NCBI GenBank assembly: GCA_002633005.1
Contig: NMRA01000651.1
Location: 172,633-210,199 of the forward strand
Direction of reading: 5' to 3'
Length of the DNA: 37,567 bases
Source: Phoronis australis
Lineage: Eukaryota > Phoronida > Phoronidae
The translations under genes were made by a program, and so were the position numbers. Positions within the stretch are counted from its first letter, which is position 1. Each line of letters opens with the position of its first letter. Below, piece by piece: positions 21,668-32,079 of this stretch. The notes below the pieces were generated by a model. That model was given only the letters and a program-made list of their open reading frames with translations. It ran no database searches and had not been told where the DNA came from.

Positions 21668-22130
21668 GGAATCAGGAAAGGCTTGTGCTGAAGAAGTGGC
21701 TTCTGCTGAAGTTGAAGACCTGCCGATTTTTAGTAAAGGTTGGGTATGGAAAAGTACAAAACCAGCAAGAAGGTGCCCTGAACGGTTGAAAAAATTCTGT
21801 CTGGACGTCTAAGTGAGAAGGTTAGAGAGAGCCCGAAAAATCTTCACCCAAAGAGAACTAGTAACTTGAGGAAAGAGTGGGGGATAATGCATTTGCCAAA
21901 GATCAATGGCTTATACCACAACAGGTCAAAAGTAATTTCTTTGAGAAAGGCCACTCTCAGCGAATGTGGGAAACTGAGACAGTTGCATGTAGGATATGTG
22001 ACAGAAGAAATGGATTATGCGTTGGAAAGAGACAATCTGAGCTTTAAGATGGTCAATAATGTAGCATTGTAAAAATTCAAAGAGAGGAAACAGTACACAG
22101 GTTAGACCTGTAAATACTCTGGCTGATCTG
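21668..22130 (+). pseudogene. decayed copy of a second multi-copy family (GW-LK / W-L-QQ-SFF domain)
   Basis: One frame reads EVEDLPIFSKGWVWK then CPERLKKF. A second, about 110 bp on, reads DNAFAKDQWLIPQQVKSNFF. This order matches a domain I recall from many cnidarian and other invertebrate predicted proteins: F-x-x-GWALK, R-F-x-x-K-x-x-x-L, an x-GE-x-TG linker, then W-L-x-x-x-Q-V-x-S-F-F. The linker is scrambled by stops and a frameshift. Its function is unknown to me. A TTTTTAG acceptor-like site precedes it at 21662-21668. Not functional. Confidence 0.55.
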
Positions 22131-24134
22131 CTAAATCCAGTGGTGGCATTATTAATATCAGCACAACAATGTGGGGAAGTACACGCGTGTCTTGTTTTCA
22201 GATTTGTTTCCACCAGAACTGCTTTGCGAACAACACAAATCTAAGTTTACTTGGATTGAGTATTTATCCAGCCACCGATTGTGATCCCTGGCCAGTGGAT
22301 TAAGTTGGTAAAGCCTCATGGTACATAGGTCTCTTTGTTTAGCTAGTTGATTTTTTTGGTGTCACAGGATTTCTCAGTGTGTCCATTACATTTAGAATTG
22401 TTACGTGATTGATCACCACTGTTTTGTTTTTTCTCCTTGAAATTGTGTAATTGATTTGAATGTATGTTTCCGCATTTTATTTACCATGATGGATTTTTGT
22501 TTGTAAGTGAGTATTAATTGCTGCCTTTGAGTTCCTGTTGCAGTTTCACTGGCTCTGTTCACATACCTTTCTGCCTGGTTAGTGAACCCACTTTCCGTAC
22601 AGGAGGTAATGTTTTGATTTAAACCATTTACCTTTACAAAACTTAACCCGATTTGTTCATTATCCAGTGCCATAAATTGACCTATCGCCAGCATTTTGAG
22701 TGACAGCTTAACTGACCATTTCGAAAGCAGCATGATTGACACACCTTCCTTTCCAAGCCGCCATTTTACCAGACAAACAACGCGCTACTGGGTAAAACTT
22801 GTTGTTTGTTAGTCGACATTACGCAAGGAGGGAGAGCTTGCGATAGGTCAATTGCCAAATGCAACGAAATGTTTAATTGGCGTATTGGCTTGCCTTTGTC
22901 TACGTCACTAAGGGAATCACCTTTTAATTCAAACAACTGCCTATAACACCCACACGCGATGGTGCTCTATTCAGACTCCTATTCAATACAATGGTTATCG
23001 GCCTTCCTTGTTTGTGATGGGATCTCGCGGAGACGCAACATGGCACGAAAAGGCAGCTTCACTTATCATTTGACGGCCTTACATTTGGATGATTGAACTC
23101 GCATTTTAAAATTCTCATTTTACTTAGGCTTTGCTAGGACTATCTGGTTAGCCAGTACTTCTAAAATAACAAAATTCCTTTGAAGTTTGGCTTTAATGCT
23201 CCCGATAGGTGATAACCATGCGACTAGTTTACCAAGTTAAGCAATACTTTGCGACCTGCACACTACATGATTTGACATAGGTAATATAACTGAAATAACT
23301 GGCGTAAGGATTTTGGTGCTTTTGTACATAACCAAGAGGTGGAAACAATTGCAAGATAGCACCTGTAGAATCCAGCTACAATCTCCTATTCGAGATCCTT
23401 TGACAACAAAGCCGCGCTACATATCCGCAGATTTGCACCCTTGACCTTCACACGCACACCGAAGAGGCTCGATACAAGATGACCGAAGTCAATTCCCAAA
23501 GACTACTAGATTTCAAGGCGGTGCACCTATTTCGCAGCTAGAATAGAAAAGTGGCCTTCCGAGCAAAATATTCAAGTATTATCTTTTGTCACGTTTTAGA
23601 TTGGATGGGTACAATTCCTGTTTGCATGACGCAGTTTACGGCACCTGTAAACGTTGCCATTATACGTTTGATTGGACCACGAGGTTACCAGGCGACCGGT
23701 TGTTTTGGTGAGTTGTAACGTTTGCTTCGCGCGATGCAATTAGTTAGAAGTAGGCACGTTTTCGGTAGGGCTGCAGCTGAGAGTTTGTCTAGATCGCGCA
23801 AGTTTTCATGAGAAATCGTCATGTTTTTCAAGCAAATCACGTGATCGGACTACTTTCCAATTGCTGATAACTTGTATTTCGGAACGTGCCATAGAAAACA
23901 CTTTGTGCATGTTGATCACCTAAACATTCAGGTGACTCAGTACCGGTTATGTATTAATGGTGACATTGAAAACCCATCCCGTTGACCATGCTAATTACCC
24001 GCTTTCTGTAAAATTATATCCTTTGACTTACACCAGTTGCAGCTACAAGGCTGGTCTCTACTGGCATATTAAATAGACACATGTGTTTGGAAAGACGTAT
24101 ACTGTAGACCCAGTGCACTCCTGGACATCCATTA
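22131..24134. other. non-genic stretch
   Basis: No gene or bounded repeat recognised. The longest frame (109 codons, minus, 22413-22742) has no domain signature. Confidence 0.5.
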
Positions 24135-24246
24135 CAGCATTTTGTCGTTAAGTGACTTTTCCAGACGTGAGGGATGCTGAACGTGCGATAACATCTGGCT
24201 CTTTTGTTAACTGCCCAGCTCAGTCTTTTGTCCCGTATGATAACAA
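24135..24246 (+). repeat. dispersed repeat copy B
   Basis: It starts CAGCATTTTGTCGTTAAGTG and continues through CCAGAC, GATAACATC and TTTGTTAACTGC. It matches copy A over about 105 bp, and over its first 41 bp it also matches the minus strand of 34266-34311 (about 35 of 41 positions by eye). The plus frame VTFPDVRDAERAITSGSFVNC is open here. Confidence 0.65.
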
Positions 24247-24334
24247 GCATCTCTCAGGCTTTAAAGGAAACTTATGGTGGTTGTACGCTATTGCCGAACG
24301 TGTCAAACCCACTGCGTCCGTTTGGACAGAATAG

Positions 24335-25205
24335 ATTGTCTTATTTCTGTTGTAGTTGGGCGATTTTGGTGATTCAAAAACGGAACATGATCAGCATTTG
24401 ACAAGGAATTCAGAAATTCTATTGGTTTAAGCTGAAATATGTAATGACTTAACTTTCATTTTTATCAGCCTTGCCCAGTCAGTCTAGATAGGCTCTGGTC
24501 GGAGATTAAAGCAATTATCGAACAAAAGAACGCACGCCCTCCAATCATAAATGCCAGACCGGAGTTAATCAGTCGTGTAAGATATTGGCTACGGGGGTAA
24601 ACTTCTCAACTTGTTGTTGGGCTATTGAATCGAACAAGTTGGGAGTAACGGGATGTCGGTCGTCGTCATGTGAGGTTCTAAAATGCCTTTTGTGAAGGAC
24701 ATTGATTGAAAAAAATAAAATCGATGTTTACAAGCCGAACATATGCCCAACTACATGTTCTTTTCAACAAGTTAGTGACGCCATTACCGCATCTCGGTGA
24801 CTTCTTCATATATCTGAACATTTCAAAAGTTTCTGTAGCTACCGTACGTGTATATTTTGGTTCATGCATTATGTTAGATTAATTTTCTTAGTTGTAACTG
24901 TGTGAGTTCTAGACTGCAAATTAGCGATGATGCTTCACTATGGTGTTCTAAACTACAATTTAGCATTGATTCTTAGATGAAGAAAAAGCACTTTCGAATG
25001 CTGCAGATGCTTGAGCTACAGGCTTCGTAACGTTCCACGCGTTTATGTCCCTTTCGTTTAGGGGAACTTTCTTCCGAAAAGTTGTCGGCGTTTTTGTCCC
25101 CTTCACACATACATGTACATGTATGGCCCAACAGGGAATCAGTGATTTGATTTGGATATGATCACATGGCCAACGATACGGGGCTCTAGCACCATGTCAT
25201 TCATC
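24335..25205. other. non-genic stretch
   Basis: No gene recognised. Contains one more ACATGTACATGT word (about 25111-25122). Confidence 0.5.
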
Positions 25206-25497
25206 ATAACGCTAAAACCTCTTGAGAGACCGTCCTGAGTTGGAAGGTAGAGCAACTCAGGACGGTCTGAGATCTAGCAAAAGACCACAGGGTAGATCTG
25301 TGGTCGACAGATCTGTTCTGTCGATTACATTTAATTGCCCGTGAAGCCGATGGTTTGGTCATAAGGGCTGTCCGAAGAAATATGACTCGCGCATTTGTAT
25401 TTTCGCCTTTTTGAACGACATGTAAAGGATTCATCAACAAATTCCTTAAAATTTTGAAAACAAGTGTTTTTCACCCACGAAAATCGATGAAGTTTTG
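25206..25497. repeat. structured dispersed repeat, copy 1
   Basis: It matches 37288-37567 in the same orientation at about 85% by eye, starting ATAACGCTAAA and running at least to AAATCGATGAAGT. Near the left border lie three hairpins in a row: H1 25228-25241 with 25254-25267 (14 bp perfect, GACCGTCCTGAGTT), H2 25283-25290 with 25298-25305 (GACCACAG / CTGTGGTC) and H3 25306-25311 with 25317-25322 (GACAGA / TCTGTC). H1 differs from copy 2 at two stem positions, and both partners change too, so pairing is kept. The right part holds a well kept GAAATATGACTCGCGC block and no hairpin. No tRNA-type A/B boxes were found. The antisense frames that translate alike in both copies follow from the DNA similarity. 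Confidence 0.85.
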
Positions 25498-25894
25498 GCC
25501 GAGATATTTCACTTTCAGTCCAGGCTAGCCCTGCACACTGGAGAATCGCCACAAAAGATTACTACGCGGTAATGCAGTTTCACTGTCGACAAAGGAAGAC
25601 GTCAAAAAGACTTATACTTGTCGTTTCTAAACTATTTGCATGTTAAAATATCGAAATATAAGTAAAATCGTACGCTATATTTTAGCAGTAAAACAGCAAT
25701 TTCATTTTGGTGAACTTGTCTATAAGGACCCAACTCGCGCATGGTGGTGAGTAGTGAGTCCGGTGCAACACGTGAGGATGGTTGTGTAGTTTTTTGCTCT
25801 CAAACTCAAAAGTAGCCGTTTCGAAATGGAAAATGGACCGAAAACGCAGGCAGTTGACGAAAATGGCCATTGGGCGGAAGCAACTGTGCCGGGA
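25498..25894. other. non-genic stretch, possible further repeat sequence
   Basis: Repeat copy 1 may continue here, but copy 2 is cut by the window end so its right border cannot be set. Otherwise nothing is recognised. Confidence 0.35.
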
Positions 25895-25996
25895 GTAAAT
25901 GACAGCGCCGGGAATTCACGTCGGTTTTCCTGGATGGCCGTCTGAGTTTGACCAGCTCGTCGAGCCGTGATTCACGAGAGGCTGAGCCGATCGATT

Positions 25997-26033
25997 ATGT
26001 CGGGCACGGGACGTGGACCTGGTGAAGAAAAAC
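25997..26033 (+). CDS. candidate short first coding exon
   Basis: About 140 bp (25895-26033) hold roughly 16 CpGs in otherwise AT-rich sequence, as at an unmethylated promoter. Within it ATG at 25997 opens MSGTGRGPGEEK and meets a strong donor, AAAAAC|GTAAGTA, at 26034 (phase 1). No downstream exon was found, the peptide is too short to identify, and no homology supports it. The palindromic element starts 34 bp beyond the donor, so if the exon is real that element sits in its first intron. Confidence 0.25.
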
Positions 26034-26067
26034 GTAAGTATTATTTATCATCACTTGTGCTCGCATC

Positions 26068-27475
26068 CCTTACAAAAATGAACTTAACTTTTCATCAAAA
26101 AACTTAAAGTTTTTCAAAAACTTAAGTTTCTGAAACTTAAGTTTTTGAAAAACTTAAGTTTTGGAACAAGTTTTTAGAAACAAACATAAGTCATCAAAAC
26201 TCAAGTTTTTGATAAGTTTTCAAGGAACTAACTTTTGAAAACTGAAGTTTTCTAAAAGCAATAAGTTTCAATAGGACAGGCATTCCAAAATTCCGATTTT
26301 CCCTAAAACAAGAGTGGAGTGCAGTAGCAAATTTAATGATTCACATGAAGATTTAACAAACTAGAGTTCTATTAACATTTCATTAACAGTGATTAATTGC
26401 AGAAAATAAAATGCACTTCCTAAAGTTCACTAGTTCCTTGAAAAAGTGAACAAAAGTGAAATATCAAAATCTTAAAAACCAGAAACATTTCAAAAATCAG
26501 TTCATCAAGTGTCATGCACACAATGCATTGAAAACTAAATGATGCTAATAATATATTCATATTTGCATCGTTCTCAGTCTATGGCAATTATGCGATAACT
26601 GAGGGAGCAAAATGGAATGTACAAACAGATCAATCACTACCAAATCATGAAACACAACCAAAGAAAATGTGATTACATAGCCAGGAAGCACAACAACAAA
26701 AATCTACGTTTCAACAGCACAGACTTTTTCAACTAAAATTACAGTAATGACACCAAGAATAACAAATCACTTAATATGCAAAATCCAAGAATATCCGCAG
26801 AGACAAAAGCATAACATAAAACGTAACAGGTAAATAAAAGTATATGGACAATGGCCGCAGATCTGATTTTGGAAAGTACAACCCATTAGCTAGAAATAGT
26901 GCTTAGAATCACCTATCATTGTTTTCAACCTTAAAAATATCAATTTAAAAGTCAAAATTTCGTTTTGTTGACAATCATAATAACAGTTAATCCAATACAT
27001 TCCATGGTGCGAACAAGTTTCACTAAAAGTAACCCTAAGTACAACCTGGTTATACGAGATGGAAATTAGAAAACTTAGACCTTTGACCACAAAAATATTC
27101 TTTTTCCTTTAATTTAAAGCTACTGAACTTCATACACATATCTATAGGGCCTTTCATACTAACATCGACGCGTCGAAGTTTTTGGGAGTTAATGTCAATG
27201 TGAACGCTTAAACTTTGGTCCTGGAAGGAAGTTAACAGTGCCGGTTAACTTCGCACTAAACAGGTGGATTTGAGTGCTTAGCGTCAACGCCGCCACGCAG
27301 TATAAACGATCAACTTCGGTCCTATCGAAGTTATTGCCAGGGGCGACTGTTATCATTAACAATTGCATAGTAGTGTGATGGCTAATAGTTCGCTATACCT
27401 TGCTCTAATATGAACAAATCAATTTAAAAATAAGTTTTAAGTCAATTAACACATGTAAATGTTCCCAAATTGTCA
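26068..27475 (+). repeat. left arm of the palindrome
   Basis: From the outside inward it has the CCTTAC terminus, about 180 bp of AACTTAAGTTTTT-type repeats (26095-26270), about 870 bp of AT-rich unique text, and then the left two thirds of a nested MITE (from 27145). Similarity to the right arm stops at about 27475 (TTCCCAAATTGT). Confidence 0.85.
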
Positions 27476-27644
27476 CATCGTAGCGTGCAGTGTACCTCAC
27501 GATACCTTCGATCACGACAGCGTCACGTACTGTTTACTTCGAAGTTCATTATCTACCGAAGACAGAATGAACGGTCCAGTTAACTTCGCAGTATACGTCG
27601 ATGCTCCGCTCAGACAAGAGTTCAGTCAATGTGAAAGGGCCCTA
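27145..27644. mobile_element. nested 500-bp MITE
   Basis: The ends are TAGGGCCTTTCA and, inverted, TGAAAGGGCCCTA, with ATCGACG / CGTCGAT farther in. The interior repeats GTTAACTTCG and AACTTCG words on both strands. It lies partly in the left palindrome arm and partly in the central spacer. The right arm keeps only its outer two thirds (28290-28619). A TA target duplication is possible but may be part of the ends. Confidence 0.6.
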
Positions 27645-28289
27645 TGCTAGACCACAAGCCACTTAATCTTCTTTAGCTGGATCTGCTCGCTTAGCTTCAC
27701 AGGCAAATACATGTAATCCATGTTTTGTGACTACAGACGCGCGTTTCCGATCTCAGATAACTGAATTTACAGGATCATGAGCTGCAGTTCATAAGTGCGT
27801 ACGTTGTATTGTCTGGATAGCCTTCCTTATCCAACGATTGTTGAAGGCACACTCTACAATAAAGGCAGCGAATTTTAATATCAGACGGGTAAAGGCTATC
27901 AGTATAAGACAACTTAACTTACTGGATATTTATCGTGCTGTTTATACAGCACTAATTTGTAAAACTTCCGGAATTACATACAGAGCCTAGAAAATAGTTT
28001 TCAAACTCAAAATTTAACCAATCACTATCCAGGATTCAAGTGCAAGACTAGTCTGCAAGTTTACACCAAGCATGGACTGCAGTGGGTAAGTTTTCCACAT
28101 ACTGTTTGGAATGAAGTTTTAATCCTGAATTCGCGACATTCAAAACAATTTTATGCTACACAAGTTGAATACAAAACATACACATGGTCACCTACCATGC
28201 TATCACAATCTAGAACAAACCGTGCATATGACAAAACTTAATGTGTTAATAACAGTTGTACTTCAGGCTAACCAGGTATTGTATTCTGA

Positions 28290-29909
28290 AACAACTTGGG
28301 AACATTTAAATGTGTTAATTGACATAAAACTTATTTTTAAATTGATTGGTGATTATTATAGCAAGGTATCAGCAACTATTAGCCATCACATTACTATGGA
28401 ATTGTTAATGATAACAGTGGCCCCTGGCAATAACTTCGATAGGACTGAAGTTGATTGTTTATACTGCGTGGCAGCGTTGACGCTACGCAATTAAATCCAC
28501 CTCTTTTAGTGCGAAGTTAACTGGCGCTCTTAACTTCCTTCCAGGACCAAATTTAAGCGTTCATATTGACATTATCTCCCAAAAACGTCGACGCGTCGAT
28601 GTTAGTATGAAAGGCCCTATAGATATGTGTATGAAGTTCAGTAGCTTTAAATTAAAGGAAAAAGAATATTTTTGTGGTCAAAGGTCTAAGTTTTCTAATT
28701 TCCATCTCGTACATGTATAACCAGGTTGTACTTAGGGTTACTTTTAGTGAAACTTGTTCGCACCATGGAGTGTATTGGATTTACTGTTATTATGATTGTC
28801 AACAAAACGAAACTTTGACTTTTAAATTGATATTTTTAAGGTTGCAAACAATTATAGGTGATTCTCGGCACTATTTCTAGCATAAGGATTGTACTTCCCA
28901 AATTCATCCTGTGGCCAGTGTCGATAAACTTTTAGTTACCTGTTACGTTTTGTGTTATGTTTTTGTCTCTGCGGATATTCTTGGATTTTTCATATTAAGT
29001 GATTTGTTATTCTTGGAGTCATTGCTGTAATTTTAGTTGAAAAAGTCTGCTGTTGAAACGTAGACTTTTGTTGTAGTCCTTCCTGGCTATGTAATCACAT
29101 TTTCTTTGGTTGTGTTTCATGATTTGGTAGTGATTTCTCTGTTTGTACATTCCATTTTGCTCCCTCAGTTATCGCATAATTGTCATAGACTGAGAACGAT
29201 GCAAATAATGAATATATAATTAGCCTCATTTAGTTTTCACTGCATTGTATGCATGACACTTGATGAACTGATTTTTGAAATGTTTTTGGTTTTTAAGATT
29301 TTGATATTTCACTTTTGTTCACTTATTTTAAGGAACTAGTGTATTTTAGGAAGTGCATTTTATTTTCTGCAATTAATCACTGTTAATGAAATGTTAATAG
29401 AACTCTAGTTTGTTAAATCTTGATGAGAATCATTAAATTTGTTACTGTACTCCACTCTTGTTTTAGTGAAAGTCGAAATTTTTGAATGTCTGTCCTATTG
29501 AAATTTATTTCTTTTAGAAAACTTCAGTTTTCAAAAGTTAGTTCCTTGAAAACTTATGTTCGGAAAACTTAGTTTTCAAAAACTTAAGTTTTGATGAGTT
29601 TTACTAAAAACTTGTTCCAAAACTTAAGTTTTTCAAAAACTTAAGTTTCTGAAACTTAAGTTTTCCAAAAACGTAAGTATTTTTGAACAAGTTTTTTTAA
29701 ACGAAGTTAAGTTTTTAAAACTTAACTTTTCAGAAAATTTAAGTTTTTGAAAAACTTAAGTTTTTGAAAACTTAAGTTAGTTCCAAAAAACTTGTTCCAA
29801 ATTACTTAAGTTTTCGCCAAAAACTTAAGTTTTCGGGAATGAAAACATAAGTTTTTCAGACCAAAAACTTAAGTTTTTCGATGAAAACTTAAAGTTCATT
29901 TTTTGTAAG
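28290..29909 (-). repeat. right arm of the palindrome
   Basis: Mirror of the left arm, including the partial nested MITE (28290-28619). Its outer AACTTAAGTT array (about 29510-29890) is about twice as long as the left one, which accounts for the longer arm. The terminus is followed by a GC hairpin, GGCAGCC / GGCTGCC (29912-29932). Confidence 0.85.
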
Positions 29910-29932
29910 GGGGGCAGCCCCCCCTTGGCTGC

Positions 29933-30489
29933 CAGAAAAAATAAAACAGCATGAGCGTAGGGAAATGTTGAGTTTATTTATTAACCCCGGTAATTACAAT
30001 TATACGGATGAAACAAGTGTCAAATTCGGAACACGGCGCATTCGTAACGAAACTATGGCTAAGTATATGCTCTCCCGCGATATCCCAGGCGACCGGCAGT
30101 GGCGCTGCGCACTACGACTCTGTTTCCGTCGTCTGCTCCACTATGCAATGAGGAAAATTTACTTCATTTTTTAAAGAAAATGGAACCCGAGTGACGATGA
30201 AAAAACAAAAGCTGCTGGTAAGATGTGAGTTTTAATCGAAGCCTTAAAGAATCACTCAGAAACTCATAATTCTCTCTTTGTGAAACGATTTCCAAAGCAA
30301 TCCTGTCATTATTGCCAACACGAAAAACGGTTTTGGTCTTTTGGGCATTTGGAGACTATTTTAAATACAACAAATTTGCTAAGAACCGATTGCACAAAAT
30401 ATAAAACGTGTAATAAGCATTACAAAAAGAAGTACGTTTCGCGCGCAAACGCTGTGGACCGTAAACAAGTAGGTCTCTTAGTATAAGAT
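29933..30489 (+). other. unassigned stretch with a Cys-pair open frame
   Basis: A plus frame open to 30486 (ATG at 30280) contains CHYCQHEKRFW and, about 28 residues on, C-T-K-Y-K-T-C with HYKKKY. The C-x2-C and C-x4-C pairs with basic residues resemble a zinc-binding segment of a transposon protein, but I cannot name a family. A small GC-rich frame at 29965-30174 has no recognised content. It lies between the right arm and the third terminus, so it may be internal to a larger element. Confidence 0.25.
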
Positions 30490-30494
30490 TAGCA

Positions 30495-30570
30495 GTTAAA
30501 TCGTGGTGGTGTTGTAGTAAAGCACCCGCGCGCTATCAGCGAGGTCGTGAGTTCGTGTCTGTGCCACTTT
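30495..30570 (+). repeat. tRNA-like, probable SINE fragment
   Basis: The phrase GTTGTAGTAAAGCACC, then GCGCTATCAGCG, then GAGGTCGTGAGTTCGTGTC has the order of a tRNA D-arm (A box), anticodon arm and T-arm (B box; consensus GGTTCGANTCC, here AGTTCGTGTCT). The A box is degraded and there is no clean acceptor stem, so it is not a working tRNA gene. It is best read as the head of a tRNA-derived SINE. Confidence 0.5.
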
Positions 30571-30639
30571 CAGTTTTTCCTGTTTGACAAGTTCTCCGTG
30601 TTTTTTTTTTCTTGGATAATACTTCAAGAATCAAAGAAA

Positions 30640-30814
30640 ATGTTTGATTTTCAGAGGAAAAAACAGAAAAATTTCCTGGGCCGGAGGGTGGCAAACCCCC
30701 CCTCCCGACCTCCCCCCATTCGGTGCTATACGCATCTACAATCAGGGGGTGCGCAAATGCTTACAGCGGGACAAAATGTTGGGCCCCCCTTGTGATATCC
30801 TAGATCCGCCACTG
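30640..30814 (-). mobile_element. DNA-transposon terminus with CAGTGGCGGATC end (hAT-like)
   Basis: Reading leftwards from 30814 the minus strand starts CAGTGGCGGATCTAGG and continues into G-runs (GGGGGG), then GGGGTTTGCCACC-like text. Ends of the form CAGTGGCGGATC followed by G-runs are, from memory, common in animal hAT-type and related elements. No matching inverted end or target duplication was found, so it is a solo end; the limit at 30640 is arbitrary. Confidence 0.4.
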
Positions 30815-31314
30815 CCAATTGTGGCCAGTCGATTTTAGAACGCTTTCTGGCACTAACCTGACTTCCAAAACTTCTGAAATCTCTTCTTGCTGGCTCTGCT
30901 CGTAGTAATGTGAACTTCATTATCGCGGGCTAGCCAACACACGACTTTTTCTTCGAAGTTGACTGTCGGTTACAAATTCAAAAGTTGACTTCCGGTGGAA
31001 ACTGGATTACGAATACACCTCAACACAAAAGAAACTTGCACAATAACTACATAAGTTCTATTGATTATATTGTACTGACCAAGTCAGTGTCTCAGGGTAT
31101 TAACATTGGGTGCATTCTTACTGCTGTTGGTCACCGGATGTTCGTCTACATTTAAATTCACAATGACGTGCCATAATGATTACGTAATTGCACTAATTCT
31201 GCACTGACCAGGTTAAATGTTCGTCGTTTTATGGTTTGTATCTGTATAAATGTTAAGGAAACATTCAGGAAACATTTTTATGAGATAATGGGTTTGCATG
31301 AGCAAACAATAATT

Positions 31315-31417
31315 TAAGTTTTTCCTCTAAAACTTAATAAGTTATTTTCCAAAAACTTAAGTTTTTTCGCCAAAAACTTTTTCAGCGAAAATCTTAAGTT
31401 CATTTTTGTAAGGGATG
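31315..31417 (-). repeat. third copy of the foldback terminus
   Basis: AACTTAAGTTTTTT-type repeats are followed by AAGTTCATTTTTGTAAGGG (31397-31415) and ATG. It is in the same orientation as the right arm end and inverted relative to the left end. Its last 10 bases, GTAAGGGATG, match the left terminus (CATCCCTTAC, 26064-26073) better than the right arm end does, so the true element may span 26064-31417. Confidence 0.75.
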
Positions 31418-31962
31418 ATACTGTTGGCTGTATAAATAAAGTATACAGTTTTTACGTGGGATTGTGTGTTCATGAAATTACAGACTATGTACTTGTACCA
31501 CATCTCAATTCAGAGAAACATTTTTTTGTGAAAAATAAACGCCTGGATGAATCTACCATTGGCGCCTTCAATGATGTTTTGTTCTTTGTAAAGTAGATTT
31601 ACTGTAACTAGTCCGATGTTGTCGGATTGAATTGGTAATCTGGGATTTTCAATGCCGGTTGCTGATCCAAAATTTTTCGAATGGTGTTCGCAAATTAAAT
31701 AATGTCAAGCCACTGTGTTAAATTATCATTTAAGTGTTATTAATAAGAGGTGGATTCATCATTCTGCAGCCATGTCTTTGTTACCTTGTTCTCATTTCTT
31801 TACATTTGTTTATGTTTCGTTTCCTTGTTTTCTATAGATCCCCCCAACCCCCTTGCTATAGTGCACTCTCTGTTGACTGAACTTGATGACATAATTGATA
31901 AGCCATTTTATACCACAGTATTGGCGTCAAATGGCAGATACAACCGTGTAATAACCCATAAA
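31418..31962. other. non-genic stretch
   Basis: No gene recognised. A 77-codon frame (31750-31983) starts with a hydrophobic stretch but lacks support. Confidence 0.45.
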
Positions 31963-31984
31963 GTTATCTCACTAGTGAGATAAC
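31963..31984. repeat. perfect 22-bp palindrome
   Basis: GTTATCTCACT followed by its exact inverse AGTGAGATAAC. It lies 15 bp outside the tRNA-like unit described next, on its 3' side, and may belong to that SINE's body. Confidence 0.75.
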
Positions 31985-31998
31985 GATTTGGCGGGAAA

Positions 31999-32070
31999 CC
32001 AAGGACGGACTCGAACTCGGGACCCTGAAATTTGCTGGTCGCCGACTTTACCACTACACTATGCAGCGGC
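31999..32070 (-). repeat. tRNA-like sequence, probable SINE head
   Basis: On the minus strand it has an A box TAGTGTAGTGG (32061-32051) and a B box GAGTTCGAGTCC (32018-32007) about 43 nt apart, both close to the pol III consensus. The anticodon and acceptor stems do not pair cleanly, so I do not call a functional tRNA. An active pol III internal promoter is possible. Confidence 0.55.
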
Positions 32071-32079
32071 TGACGTCAT

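Larger units (their letters stand above)
26068..29909. mobile_element. 3.8-kb foldback (palindromic) element
   Basis: Two long inverted arms flank an 814-bp centre. Both ends carry CCTTACAAAAATGAACTT-like termini followed by arrays of short palindromes around AACTTAAGTT. Arm identity is high: in a 200-bp sample (27090-26890 against 28674-28880) I count about seven substitutions and one 6-bp insertion. No transposase or reverse transcriptase is visible. It could be a foldback-type DNA transposon or a local inverted duplication of a repeat. Its borders, and whether it really ends at 29909 or at a third terminus near 31417, are unsettled. Confidence 0.75.

Noticed and set aside
25204-25440. Similar antisense peptides at 25.2 and 37.3 kb suggesting a conserved gene
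   Set aside because: The similarity is of the DNA repeat as a whole, strongest in hairpins; frames differ in start and end and are interrupted by indels.
30097-30814. A CAGTGGCG word at 30097 as the partner end of the hAT-like terminus at 30814
   Set aside because: Only eight bases agree and the flanks share no 8-bp duplication.
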